A DNA stretch of 44,307 nt from NCBI GenBank assembly GCA_913774925.1, contig CAJYKB010000110.1, forward strand, positions 1-44,307, in the 5' to 3' direction. Each line of letters starts with the position of its first letter. Position 1 is the stretch's first letter. The notes under the pieces were generated by a model, which saw only the letters and a list, made by a program, of their open reading frames with translations, made no database searches and was not told where the DNA came from. Below are positions 32,014 through 39,239 of this stretch, piece after piece. This DNA comes from an uncultured Sphingomonas sp. (GTDB lineage Bacteria; Pseudomonadota; Alphaproteobacteria; Sphingomonadales; Sphingomonadaceae). The position numbers were made by a program, and so were the translations under genes.

Positions 32014-32811
32014 ATGCGCCTCTCGATCCGGGTCCATCTGGACTATGGCTTTCCCAAGCCGGCCGACGTGCTGCTGCAGATCGAGGCCGCAGCGCAGCGC
32101 GACCAGCGACTGGAGGCGCAATCGCTGACGATCCGTTCGGACCATCCGATCCGCGCGGTCGCGGGGGAGGAAGGCATCGGGCAGCGCTGCTGGGCGCGCG
32201 GCGACCGGCGGCTGGTTGCGGATTATGCCGCGACGGTGCACATCGCGCGCGATGCCGTCGACCTGAGTGCGCTGCCTGCGACGCCGGTCGCGGAACTGCC
32301 CCCCGAGATGATCGCCTATCTGCTGCCGAGCCGCTATTGCGAGTCGGACAGGCTGGAGCATTGGGCGCAACGCCGCTTCGCCGGGCTGTCGGGCGGCGCG
32401 CTGGCGATGGCGCTGATGGAATGGGTGCACGCCAACCTGCAATATGGCTGGACCGATTCGAGCGGGCGCAGCGGCGCGCTGGAGACGTTCGCGCAGCGGC
32501 GGGGCGTATGCCGCGACTATGCGCATCTGCTGGTGGCGCTGGCGCGCGCGGTCGAGATCCCGGCGCGCTGCGTCTCCGCCTATGCGCCCGGCGTCGATCC
32601 GCCCGATTTCCATGCGGTGGCCGAGCTGTGGCTGGACGGGGCGTGGCACCTGATGGACGCGACCGGCATGGCGCGCGCGAACGAACTGGCGCGGGTCGCG
32701 GTGGGGCGCGATGCGACCGACATCGCTTTCATGACGATCTTCGGCACCGCGAACCTGCTGGCACAGACGGTGGAAGTGGTGCGGCTGCCCGATACCGGAA
32801 CGCAGCCGTGA
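32014..32811 (+). CDS. transglutaminase-like family protein
   Basis: A 265-residue protein. The transglutaminase-core triad is complete: Cys166 in RRGVCRDYAHL, His200 in PDFHAVAELW and Asp215 in HLMDATG. The N-terminal half (MRLSIRVHLDYGFPKPADVLLQIEA) is the beta-domain seen in bacterial members. No signal peptide. Bacterial members act as peptidases or crosslinkers; the substrate is unknown. The start is close behind the terminator at 31958, leaving little room for a promoter. Confidence 0.9.
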   Translation: MRLSIRVHLDYGFPKPADVLLQIEAAAQRDQRLEAQSLTIRSDHPIRAVAGEEGIGQRCWARGDRRLVADYAATVHIARDAVDLSALPATPVAELPPEMIAYLLPSRYCESDRLEHWAQRRFAGLSGGALAMALMEWVHANLQYGWTDSSGRSGALETFAQRRGVCRDYAHLLVALARAVEIPARCVSAYAPGVDPPDFHAVAELWLDGAWHLMDATGMARANELARVAVGRDATDIAFMTIFGTANLLAQTVEVVRLPDTGTQP

Positions 32812-32854
32812 CCCGGCACGTTTGAGCCCGCGTAACCAACGCAGGAGCAGGATC

Positions 32855-33112
32855 ATGAGCAGCGACAGCCCGATCGACGACAAGGCGCTCGACAGCCTCT
32901 CGGTCGCGCCGGCGACGGAGGAGGCCACCGCGCCGCGACGTGGCGACGCCGGGCACGATCCGTCGCTCAGCGACGACAGCCTGGACGAGGCGCTCGACGA
33001 ATCGATGGACGCGTCCGATCCGCCCGCGGCGACCCAGCCGGGACGTGCCGAGCCGGCGCCATCGTCGGGCTTCGACGCGGCCGAGGAAGCGGAGCGCCAA
33101 CGCGACGCGTGA
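32855..33112 (+). CDS. small acidic protein of unknown function
   Basis: An 85-residue, highly acidic, Asp/Ser-rich protein without hydrophobic segments, probably disordered (DDSLDEALDESMDASDPP). ATG 32855 has GCAGGAGCAG just upstream; an earlier in-frame start at 32822 lacks this. No domain is recognised. It lies 43 bp after the transglutaminase gene on the same strand. Confidence 0.6.
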   Translation: MSSDSPIDDKALDSLSVAPATEEATAPRRGDAGHDPSLSDDSLDEALDESMDASDPPAATQPGRAEPAPSSGFDAAEEAERQRDA

Positions 33113-33235
33113 TGCGGCGCGGCCACACCCGCCTGCGGCTGGCGCATCTTTCGCCAAGCGAACACTCGGTTCGTCGCATCCATGTTGCGGTGCACCATGG
33201 TTTCGTGATCGATTGATGACAGCCGGGGGCGGGTG

Positions 33236-33256
33236 TTAAGGCTGGTGTTAACCAAC
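33236..33256. promoter_or_regulatory. TTAA-N8-TTAACCA, CtrA-like site (weak)
   Basis: TTAA at 33236 and TTAACCA at 33248 are 8 bp apart within the direct repeat GGTGTTAA-N4-GGTGTTAA. CtrA prefers N7 between the TTAA halves, so the match is imperfect. It lies about 80 bp before the next gene. Confidence 0.25.
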
Positions 33257-33336
33257 CTCAGGCATCCTGCCCCTCAGGTCCAACTGTGGGGTGGGGTCAG
33301 GCGATGGGTGGAAGGACACGGCCGGCGGAAGGCGCA

Positions 33337-33855
33337 ATGACGCTGGCGGAGATGAAGGAGTTCGCGAGCTTCGCGAGTTCGACGCAGCGGTATATCCGCC
33401 GCAGCCTCGACGTGGGGCTTGACCGCGAGGATGCGATGGCGCGGTGGTCGCGCGACGTGGTCGAATCGGCCAGCATCCGAGCACAGGCGCAGCATTACCG
33501 CCGCCTTCCCGACCTCCGCGCGCTGGTGCCCGACGACAGCGGGCTCGACGTGGCCGAGCGGCTGCTGGCGCCGCTGGTGACGCTGACCGCGTTCGACCTG
33601 GGGCAGGGGCGGATCACCTCCTTCTCGGCCTATCGTTTCCTCTACGAGCGGCTGGTGGGGGCCGAGGTTCGCCCGTGGTTGCCGAGCGCCTTCTGCGCGG
33701 GCGCGGCGATGCCGCACCTGCATCCGGAGCTGCGGCGCAAGCTGCTCCAGTCGATCAGCGAGGCGGCGGCGACCGCATCGGGCTGGTCGTCGCGCCAGCC
33801 GGCGTTCTTCCCTTATTGGGTCGAGAAGGTCGACACCGCCGCGCTGCCGAATTGA
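33337..33855 (+). CDS. hypothetical cytoplasmic protein
   Basis: A 172-residue protein of mixed composition without membrane segments. Features include RYIRRSLDVGLDREDAMARWSRDVVESASIRAQ and ITSFSAYRFLYERLVGAEVRPWLP. ATG 33337 has GGAAGG 5 bp upstream; an ATG at 33304 and a GTG at 33286 are in frame. I do not recognise the family. It converges with the extensin-like gene, 47 bp away. Confidence 0.6.
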   Translation: MTLAEMKEFASFASSTQRYIRRSLDVGLDREDAMARWSRDVVESASIRAQAQHYRRLPDLRALVPDDSGLDVAERLLAPLVTLTAFDLGQGRITSFSAYRFLYERLVGAEVRPWLPSAFCAGAAMPHLHPELRRKLLQSISEAAATASGWSSRQPAFFPYWVEKVDTAALPN

Positions 33856-33902
33856 GGTCGCCTTCGTCATGTCGAAGGGGCCGGGATGACGGGTTGACGA
33901 CA

Positions 33903-34622
33903 TCAGCGGCATGCGCGCCAGCCCATCGTACCGCGGTTCGCCTGATCGAGGTGGAAGTGATCGCGGTGGGCGGCGTTGTAGTCCGGTGACAGGACGGTGG
34001 CGAACAGGTCGCAGGCGCCGTCGCGGACATCCCGCAGGAAACGGCCCTTCGCGCCCCTGTCGTTCCAGTCGCCGACCACGCTGATGCGGGACCCGTCCGC
34101 GAGGCGGAAGGCGGCAATATCGAGCGCGTTGGCGGTCGCATGCTCGCTGAAGGCGCCCGCGTCGCGCCCGTACATGCGGCGACAACTATAGCTGCCGAAA
34201 TGCTCGATCGCCGTGACGGGCACGCCGAAGGCGCGGCGCGCGGCGGGGGTGACGACGTTCCATTCCCACATCGCCATCGCCGCCGCGACCGGGCAGGATG
34301 TTCCCACGTTCGCGGGAGCCAGCGCAATGCGTCGCGCGCCGCCGGGCGTCAGCCGCGTCGCTTCGTCATAGCCGCATTGCGCCTCGCCCGCGGGACGGCG
34401 CGCGGGCAGCGCGGTGTAGCGCACCCCGGCTCGATCGAGCAGCGCGGGGCAGCCGGGCGCGTCTTCGCCCAGTGCGGCGAGTTTGCGACCCGTGGCGGCA
34501 CCGACCGGCGCACCGAGGTCGAGCGGGGTCCAGGGCAGATCCTGCGGCTTGCCGCGCAGCACGCCCCACAGCACGAGGCCGGCGAGCACCAGCAGCGCCA
34601 GCGCCACCGCGCTCCCCACCAC
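33903..34622 (-). CDS. extensin-like C-terminal domain protein
   Basis: A 239-residue protein: one N-terminal membrane segment (VALALLVLAGLVLWGVL), then the extensin-like_C domain. This domain has CPALLDRAGVRYTALP, CGYDEATRL, TSCPVAAAMAMWEW, then the metal-site-like SEHATANALDIAAF and HRDHFHLD, as in D,D-peptidase-related folds. Several Cys suggest an exported, disulfide-bonded protein. No in-frame ATG exists near the conserved start. GTG 34622 is my choice; the NUDIX stop (34640-34642) lies just upstream, so translational coupling is likely. The start is uncertain by up to a few dozen residues. Confidence 0.8.
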   Translation of the reverse strand: MVGSAVALALLVLAGLVLWGVLRGKPQDLPWTPLDLGAPVGAATGRKLAALGEDAPGCPALLDRAGVRYTALPARRPAGEAQCGYDEATRLTPGGARRIALAPANVGTSCPVAAAMAMWEWNVVTPAARRAFGVPVTAIEHFGSYSCRRMYGRDAGAFSEHATANALDIAAFRLADGSRISVVGDWNDRGAKGRFLRDVRDGACDLFATVLSPDYNAAHRDHFHLDQANRGTMGWRACR

Positions 34623-34639
34623 GCCGCGCGCGGCGCGGA

Positions 34640-35437
34640 TCAGCCGCGCATGGCGGCCGCCAGCTTTTCCGACGTGACGGGGTAGCCGAGATCGTCGGGG
34701 ATGCAGAGGTGCTGTTCTCCGTCGCGCGTTTCGGGCCAGGGCGTCACCACCCGCTGCGGTGTCGCGCGCGCGTGCGCCACCGCTTCGTCGTAACTGGCAA
34801 ACTGCGCCAGTCGCTCGAGGTTGCGCCGCGTGGGAAAGATGATCGCCATGCGGCCGGCGTCCGATTCGTCCAGCACCTTCTGCGCGCTGGCCCACACGAG
34901 GCGGACGTTCTCGGTCTGGTCGACCGTCGCACGCGGCGCGTCGGCGGGGAGGCGCGCGAGATAGAAGCGCGTGTCGAAGATGCGCATGTTGCGATGCGCC
35001 GGGCGCCAGCGGGCGAAGGGGACGAGCAGGTCGAGATCGAGTTCGGCGCCGGCGTCCTTCAGGACCTCGCCAAACGGCGTGCCGGCGTGGAGCGCGGCGC
35101 GCATCGTGTCGAGCGTCTCGGCGGAGGGCGGGGTGGCGAGGCCAACGGGGAGGCCGGCTTCCTCGATCGTCTCGCGCACCGCGCCGATGCGCGCCGCCAT
35201 CTCCTCGTCGCCGCCCATCATTTGCGCAAGCGCGTGGTCCCCGGGGTCGACGCGCCCGCCGGGGAAGACCATCGCGCCGGCGGCGAAGACCATCGCCTTC
35301 GCGCGCTCCACCATCAGCAGCTCGGGCGGGCCGGCGGGGGCGTCGCGAAAGACGACCAAGGTGGCCGCGGGAATCGCCTCGGGAAGATCCTCGCCCGCGT
35401 CAGCGAAATGGCTGTCGTTGAAGCTGCGGTCGGTCAT
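34640..35437 (-). CDS. NUDIX hydrolase
   Basis: A 265-residue NUDIX-family protein. The catalytic box appears as GAVRETIEEAGLPVG (REx2EE core) with upstream FPGGRVDPGD. The box glycine and the REx2EE core are separated by more than usual, as in NUDT19-like enzymes acting on CoA derivatives. Substrate not assigned. Upstream of ATG 35437 is a repeat-filled gap of about 440 bp; the extensin-like gene follows directly. Confidence 0.85.
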   Translation of the reverse strand: MTDRSFNDSHFADAGEDLPEAIPAATLVVFRDAPAGPPELLMVERAKAMVFAAGAMVFPGGRVDPGDHALAQMMGGDEEMAARIGAVRETIEEAGLPVGLATPPSAETLDTMRAALHAGTPFGEVLKDAGAELDLDLLVPFARWRPAHRNMRIFDTRFYLARLPADAPRATVDQTENVRLVWASAQKVLDESDAGRMAIIFPTRRNLERLAQFASYDEAVAHARATPQRVVTPWPETRDGEQHLCIPDDLGYPVTSEKLAAAMRG

Positions 35438-35560
35438 GGCGTCTCTCCGTCGATGCGTGGCGGCGGTTCGGCGCCGTCGTTTGCGCTATCATCGGGTGCC
35501 GGGGGCGGGAGGGCAAGCGAGGAGGACGAAAATGGGCGCGCGCGCGGTCGCATATGTGCC

Positions 35561-35645
35561 CGTCATGCCGGACGTGTTCCGGCATCCACGGCGCCCCGCG
35601 CCGCATCGTCGTTCGTCGCGCGGGACGGTGGACCCCGGACCTGTT
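35561..35645. repeat. composite palindromic repeat
   Basis: CGTCATGCCGGACGTGTTCCGGCATCCACGG, then CGGTGGACCCCGGACCTGTTCG. First of two adjacent copies in the gap 35438-35875, which holds no recognisable gene. Confidence 0.75.
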
Positions 35646-35686
35646 CGAGACCTTTGCGAAAGTCTTTTCGCAGGCTCCATCAGCCC

Positions 35687-35806
35687 CGTCACCCCGGACG
35701 TGTTCCGGGGTCTACCGTTCCGCAACATCAAGGGTTTGTGAGTTCGCGGCACGGTGGATGCCGGAACAGGGCTCTCCTGAGCTTTGTCGAAGGGTCCGGC
35801 ATGACG
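35687..35806. repeat. composite palindromic repeat, second copy
   Basis: CGTCACCCCGGACGTGTTCCGGGGTCTACCG, then GGTGGATGCCGGAACAGGG..GGGTCCGGCATGACG. The two halves are inverted relative to the neighbouring copy (ACCCCGG at left, ATGCCGG at right). Confidence 0.75.
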
Positions 35807-35875
35807 ATGGAGACTTTTGCAGAGGTTTTGAACAAGTCGGGGGTGACGGCAGGGTGGGGCGGTCGCCCCGCCCGT

Positions 35876-36409
35876 TCAGATCAGCGCGTCGGCCAGCAGC
35901 AGCAGCAGTTTCACGTCCATCGCGACCCCCGCGGCGCGCTTGCCCGCGACGAAGGCGGCGACCTCGGCGCGGGGGACGAGGTGGACGGTGATGTCCTCAT
36001 CCCCCGCACCGCCGCCGGCGCCGACCTTCACGATGTCGTGCGCGCGCACCAGTGTGAAGCCCTCCGTCACCATGCCCGGCGAGGCGTGGAAGAAGCCGAG
36101 CTCCTCCATGCGCCCGGCGCGGTAGCCGGTTTCCTCCTCCAGCTCGCGCGCGGCGGCGTCGGTCACCGGCTCGCCCGCGTGATCGTCGCCGACGAGGCCG
36201 GCGGGGAGTTCGAGGCAGCGGCGGCCGAGCGGCACGCGATATTGCTCCACCAGCACGACGCGGTCCTGCGCATCCAATGCGACGATCACTGCCGCCTCGA
36301 TCCCGCCGCGGCGCGCGACATATTCCCATGTGCCCTGCTGGATCGCCTTGATGAACCGGCCCTCCCACGTCGTCTCGGCAGGCAGGCGGGCATTGTCCTC
36401 CGCGGTCAT
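35876..36409 (-). CDS. NUDIX hydrolase, ADP-ribose pyrophosphatase-like
   Basis: A 177-residue NUDIX protein. The box is compact: ELPAGLVGDDHAGEPVTDAA followed by ARELEEETGYRAG. VVLVEQYRVPLGRRCLELPAG upstream is typical of ADP-ribose/ADP-sugar pyrophosphatases. ATG 36409 overlaps the TGA of the upstream TPM gene (ATGA), so it is last in the lemA-TPM-TPM-NUDIX operon. Confidence 0.88.
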   Translation of the reverse strand: MTAEDNARLPAETTWEGRFIKAIQQGTWEYVARRGGIEAAVIVALDAQDRVVLVEQYRVPLGRRCLELPAGLVGDDHAGEPVTDAAARELEEETGYRAGRMEELGFFHASPGMVTEGFTLVRAHDIVKVGAGGGAGDEDITVHLVPRAEVAAFVAGKRAAGVAMDVKLLLLLADALI

Positions 36410-37071
36410 AGTTCGATCACCCGGTCGGGAAGTTCGTTGGGATTGTCGGCGGTCTTGGGGAAATGCTCGCGCAGGATTGCGCCGATCGCGGCGACGGCGG
36501 CGACCATGCCGTCGCCGGGGCGGCCGTCGCGCACCGCATCGACCAAAGCCGCCATCGCATCGCCCCAGCGGTCGGGCGCGATGGCGCGGTGGACCGCGGC
36601 GTCGGTGACGATCTCGGCGATATGCTCGTCCGCCGAAAGGAACAGCAGCACGCCCTCGTGCCCGGCGGTGCGGCTTTCCGTGCCGATGCGGAAATATTGC
36701 ACCGCGCGGCGACGGACGCGGCGCGCCTTGGTCGCGCGCGGGGTCAGCGCCAGGCGGAGCGGCATCCACGTGAGCGCGACGCGAACGATCAGGAAGGCCA
36801 GCGTCTGCGCGATCAGCAGCGCCAGCAGGTCGCGCGCCAGGTCGGCCTGTTCCCAGCCGCGGTCGAAGGGGGTGAAGATGCCGGGCCGGATCGCACCGAT
36901 CGCGGTCATGGCGAGGACCGCGAGCACCGCGTAATGAAGTGCGACGTCGTGATAGGCGTCGGAGCGTTCGGCGACGACGGTGACGATCTCGCCATCGGTG
37001 GTCGCCTCCGCGGCGGTCACCGCGGCGGCGATCGCCTCGCGTTCGTCGGCGGTCAGGACCAGTCGCGCCAC
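36406..37071 (-). CDS. TPM-domain membrane protein
   Basis: A 221-residue protein with a TPM-type N-terminal motif (TTDGEIVTVVAERSDAYHDVAL), two membrane segments (YAVLAVLAMTAIGAI and LLALLIAQTLAFLIVRVAL) and a C-terminal TPM half (GVLLFLSADEHIAEIVTD). GTG 37071 follows the TAG of the preceding gene with no gap. Function of such TPM proteins is unknown; pairing with LemA and a second TPM protein is common. Confidence 0.85.
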   Translation of the reverse strand: MARLVLTADEREAIAAAVTAAEATTDGEIVTVVAERSDAYHDVALHYAVLAVLAMTAIGAIRPGIFTPFDRGWEQADLARDLLALLIAQTLAFLIVRVALTWMPLRLALTPRATKARRVRRRAVQYFRIGTESRTAGHEGVLLFLSADEHIAEIVTDAAVHRAIAPDRWGDAMAALVDAVRDGRPGDGMVAAVAAIGAILREHFPKTADNPNELPDRVIEL

Positions 37072-37893
37072 CTACCAGCTCCCGCTCGCGCCGCCGCCGC
37101 CGAACGAGCCGCCGCCGCCCGAGAAGCCGCCGCCATCGCCGCCCCCCCAACCGCCGCCGCCGCCCCCGAAGCCGCCGCCACCGCCGCTACCCCAGCCCGG
37201 CCCCCAGATGACGACGGGGGCGACGCCGCCGCGGTAGCTGCGTCCGCGCCCGCGCGCGAACAGCATCGGCAGCACAATGAAGACGACGACCATGATCCAG
37301 AAGCCCGCGACCATCCAGTCGCCGACGCTGTCCTTGCGCTGGGTCCGCTTCGCCGCGGCGGCCTGGGCGCGCTGCTCCGCGGCCTCCAGCGGCAGCTTGA
37401 GCTGCTCGGCGATCGCCTGCGCGCCGGCGACGATGCCGCCCGCCATGTCGCCCTCGCGAAAGCGCGGAAGGATCGTCTGGTTGACGATCACGCTGGAGAG
37501 CGCATCGGTCATGATCGGTTCGAGGCCGTAGCCGACCTCGATGCGGACCTTCTTCTCCTTGGGTGCGACCAGCAGGATGATGCCGTTGTTGGCGTCCTTC
37601 TGACCGATCCCCCAGTCGCGGCCGAGCCGGTAGCCGTAATCCTCGATCGCATAGCCTTGCAGGTCGGGGATGGTGGCGACGACGAGCTGGCGCGACGATG
37701 CCTTCTCGGTCTCGGCGGACAATTGCGTGAGCTGCTCGACCTGCTGCGGTGACAGCAGGCCCGCGGCATCGACGACGCGGCCGGTGAGCTTGGGGAAGGT
37801 CTGCGCGGTCGCGGGGGCGGCGAGCGCCAAGGTGGCGAGGAGGAGCGCCAGCAGCAGGCGCAGGATTCCGTCATGCCGGACTGGTTCCGGCAT
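37072..37893 (-). CDS. secreted TPM-domain protein with glycine-rich tail; repeat-derived start
   Basis: A 273-residue exported protein. The TPM domain (LTGRVVDAAGLLSPQQVEQL, YGYRLGRDWGIGQKDANNGI) follows a signal peptide, probably cut after Ala30. One membrane segment (VAGFWIMVVVFIVLPMLFA) and a Gly/Ser/Trp-rich tail close it. The only plausible ATG (37893) lies in a palindromic repeat: residues MPEPVRHDG are the repeat read in this frame and form the n-region of the signal peptide. The hairpin 37873-37893 includes the start codon. No good ribosome site is seen. A CTG within ILRLLL would be an alternative. Confidence 0.85.
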   Translation of the reverse strand: MPEPVRHDGILRLLLALLLATLALAAPATAQTFPKLTGRVVDAAGLLSPQQVEQLTQLSAETEKASSRQLVVATIPDLQGYAIEDYGYRLGRDWGIGQKDANNGIILLVAPKEKKVRIEVGYGLEPIMTDALSSVIVNQTILPRFREGDMAGGIVAGAQAIAEQLKLPLEAAEQRAQAAAAKRTQRKDSVGDWMVAGFWIMVVVFIVLPMLFARGRGRSYRGGVAPVVIWGPGWGSGGGGGFGGGGGGWGGGDGGGFSGGGGSFGGGGASGSW

Positions 37894-37964
37894 CCACCGG
37901 GCCGCGCACCCATCGGCCGCAGGGTTTGCGGGCCGGTGGACCCCGGGACCAGCCCGGGGTGACG
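37869..37964. repeat. composite palindromic repeat at the 5' end of the TPM gene
   Basis: CGTCATGCCGGA-CTGGT-TCCGGCATCCACCG (hairpin 37873-37893), then GGTGGACCCCGGGACCAGCCCGGGGTGACGG. It spans the lemA-TPM spacer and the first codons of the TPM gene. Confidence 0.8.
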
Positions 37965-37990
37965 GGGGGTGTGGGGGCACGGTGCGCGAC

Positions 37991-38566
37991 TCAGCTGCCG
38001 AAGTTCACCGTCGGCGCCGTCTCCGCGCCTGCGGTGGTCGCCTGGAACGGGACCATCGGCTTCGCGCCGTAGAAGATCTTCGCGCCGACCGCGTCGGGGA
38101 AGGTGCGGATGCGGGTGTTATAGTCCTGCACCGCCTGGTTGTAGTCGCGCCGCGCGATGGTGATGCGGTTCTCGGTCCCCTCCAGCTGCGATTGGAGCGA
38201 GAGGAAATTCTGGTTCGACTTCAGGTCCGGGTACGCCTCCTGCAGCCGCTGGAGCGAAAAGGTGACCGCATTCTGCGCGCGCTCGAACGACTGGACCTTG
38301 GCGGGATCCTTCAGGTCGTCGCCGGACAGCTGGATGCGGGCGGCGCCGGCGCGTGCCTCGGTCACGCGGGTCAGCACGTCCGACTCCTGCTTCGCATAGC
38401 CCTTCACCGTCGAGACGAGGTTGGGAATCAGGTCGGCGCGGCGCTGGTATTCGTTCTGCACGTCGGCCCAGCGCGCCTTGGCGGTCTCCTCGGCGGTGGG
38501 AACGCTGTTGAGCCCGCAGGCGGCTAGCGGAAGCGCCAGCATCACGGGGGCATAGCGACGGATCAT
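37991..38566 (-). CDS. lemA: LemA family lipoprotein
   Basis: A 191-residue LemA-type protein. It has a lipobox LAAC with Cys17, then the coiled-coil LemA domain: VQNEYQRRADLIPNLVSTVKGYAKQE, TVTFSLQRLQEAYPDLKSNQ-like readout (LQRLQEAYPDLKSNQNFL) and YNTRIRTFPDAVGA. ATG 38566 has GGAG about 9 bp upstream; an ATG at 38593 would add nine residues. It heads an operon with two TPM genes and a NUDIX gene. Function unknown. Confidence 0.9.
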   Translation of the reverse strand: MIRRYAPVMLALPLAACGLNSVPTAEETAKARWADVQNEYQRRADLIPNLVSTVKGYAKQESDVLTRVTEARAGAARIQLSGDDLKDPAKVQSFERAQNAVTFSLQRLQEAYPDLKSNQNFLSLQSQLEGTENRITIARRDYNQAVQDYNTRIRTFPDAVGAKIFYGAKPMVPFQATTAGAETAPTVNFGS

Positions 38567-38677
38567 CGGTGCGGTCTCCACGGTCTGTGTCATTCATATA
38601 GGACACCGCCCCGGGGGTCGTGAAGATCGCGCGGATGGTTTATTTCGTCCCCACAACAGTCACGAAGGGATCAGCGA

Positions 38678-39139
38678 ATGTTGAAGGATTTCCGGACGTT
38701 CATCGCGCGCGGCAATGTGCTGGACCTGGCGGTCGGCGTCATCATCGGCGGTGCGTTCGCCACCATCACCAAGTCGCTGACCGACGACATCATCATGCCG
38801 GTGGTCGGCGCGATCTTCGGCGGGTTCGACTTCTCCAGCTATTTCGTGCGGCTGGGCGCGGTGCCGGCGACGTACAAGGGATCGCTGACGAGCTACGCGG
38901 AGCTGAAGGCGGCGGGGGTGCCGCTGTTCGGATATGGCGAATTCGTCACCGTCGTCATCAACTTCGTGATTCTGGCGTTCATCGTCTTCCTGCTGGTGCG
39001 CAGCGTGAACCGGCTGATCGCCGCGGCGGAGCGCGAGAAGGTGCAGGGGAATGCCGAGCCGGCCGCGGAGCCGGCGGAGGTGGTGCTGCTGCGCGAGATC
39101 CGCGACGAGCTGAAGGGACGGGCCGGGACGGGTGTCTGA
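38678..39139 (+). CDS. mscL: large-conductance mechanosensitive channel
   Basis: A 153-residue MscL. The N terminus FRTFIARGNVLDLAVGVIIGGAFATITKSL is the pore helix block, and FVTVVINFVILAFIVFLLV is the second membrane helix. The C-terminal LREIRDELKGR forms the cytoplasmic helix bundle. It relieves osmotic pressure at the inner membrane. ATG 38678 follows AAGGGATCAGCGA. Confidence 0.97.
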   Translation: MLKDFRTFIARGNVLDLAVGVIIGGAFATITKSLTDDIIMPVVGAIFGGFDFSSYFVRLGAVPATYKGSLTSYAELKAAGVPLFGYGEFVTVVINFVILAFIVFLLVRSVNRLIAAAEREKVQGNAEPAAEPAEVVLLREIRDELKGRAGTGV

Positions 39140-39145
39140 TGGCGT

Positions 39146-39229
39146 CGTCACCCCGGGCTTGACCCGGGGTCCCGCTGCGTCGCCGACGTTGCAGAAGAAG
39201 CGGGACCCCGGCTCAAGGCCGGGGTGACG
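39146..39229. repeat. composite palindromic repeat between convergent genes
   Basis: CGTCACCCCGGGCTTGACCCGGGGTCCCGCT then AGCGGGACCCCGGCTCAAGGCCGGGGTGACG. This copy is almost a perfect overall inverted repeat. It fills the gap between mscL and the permease gene and may act as a bidirectional terminator. Confidence 0.8.
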
Positions 39230-39239
39230 GGCGTAAGGG

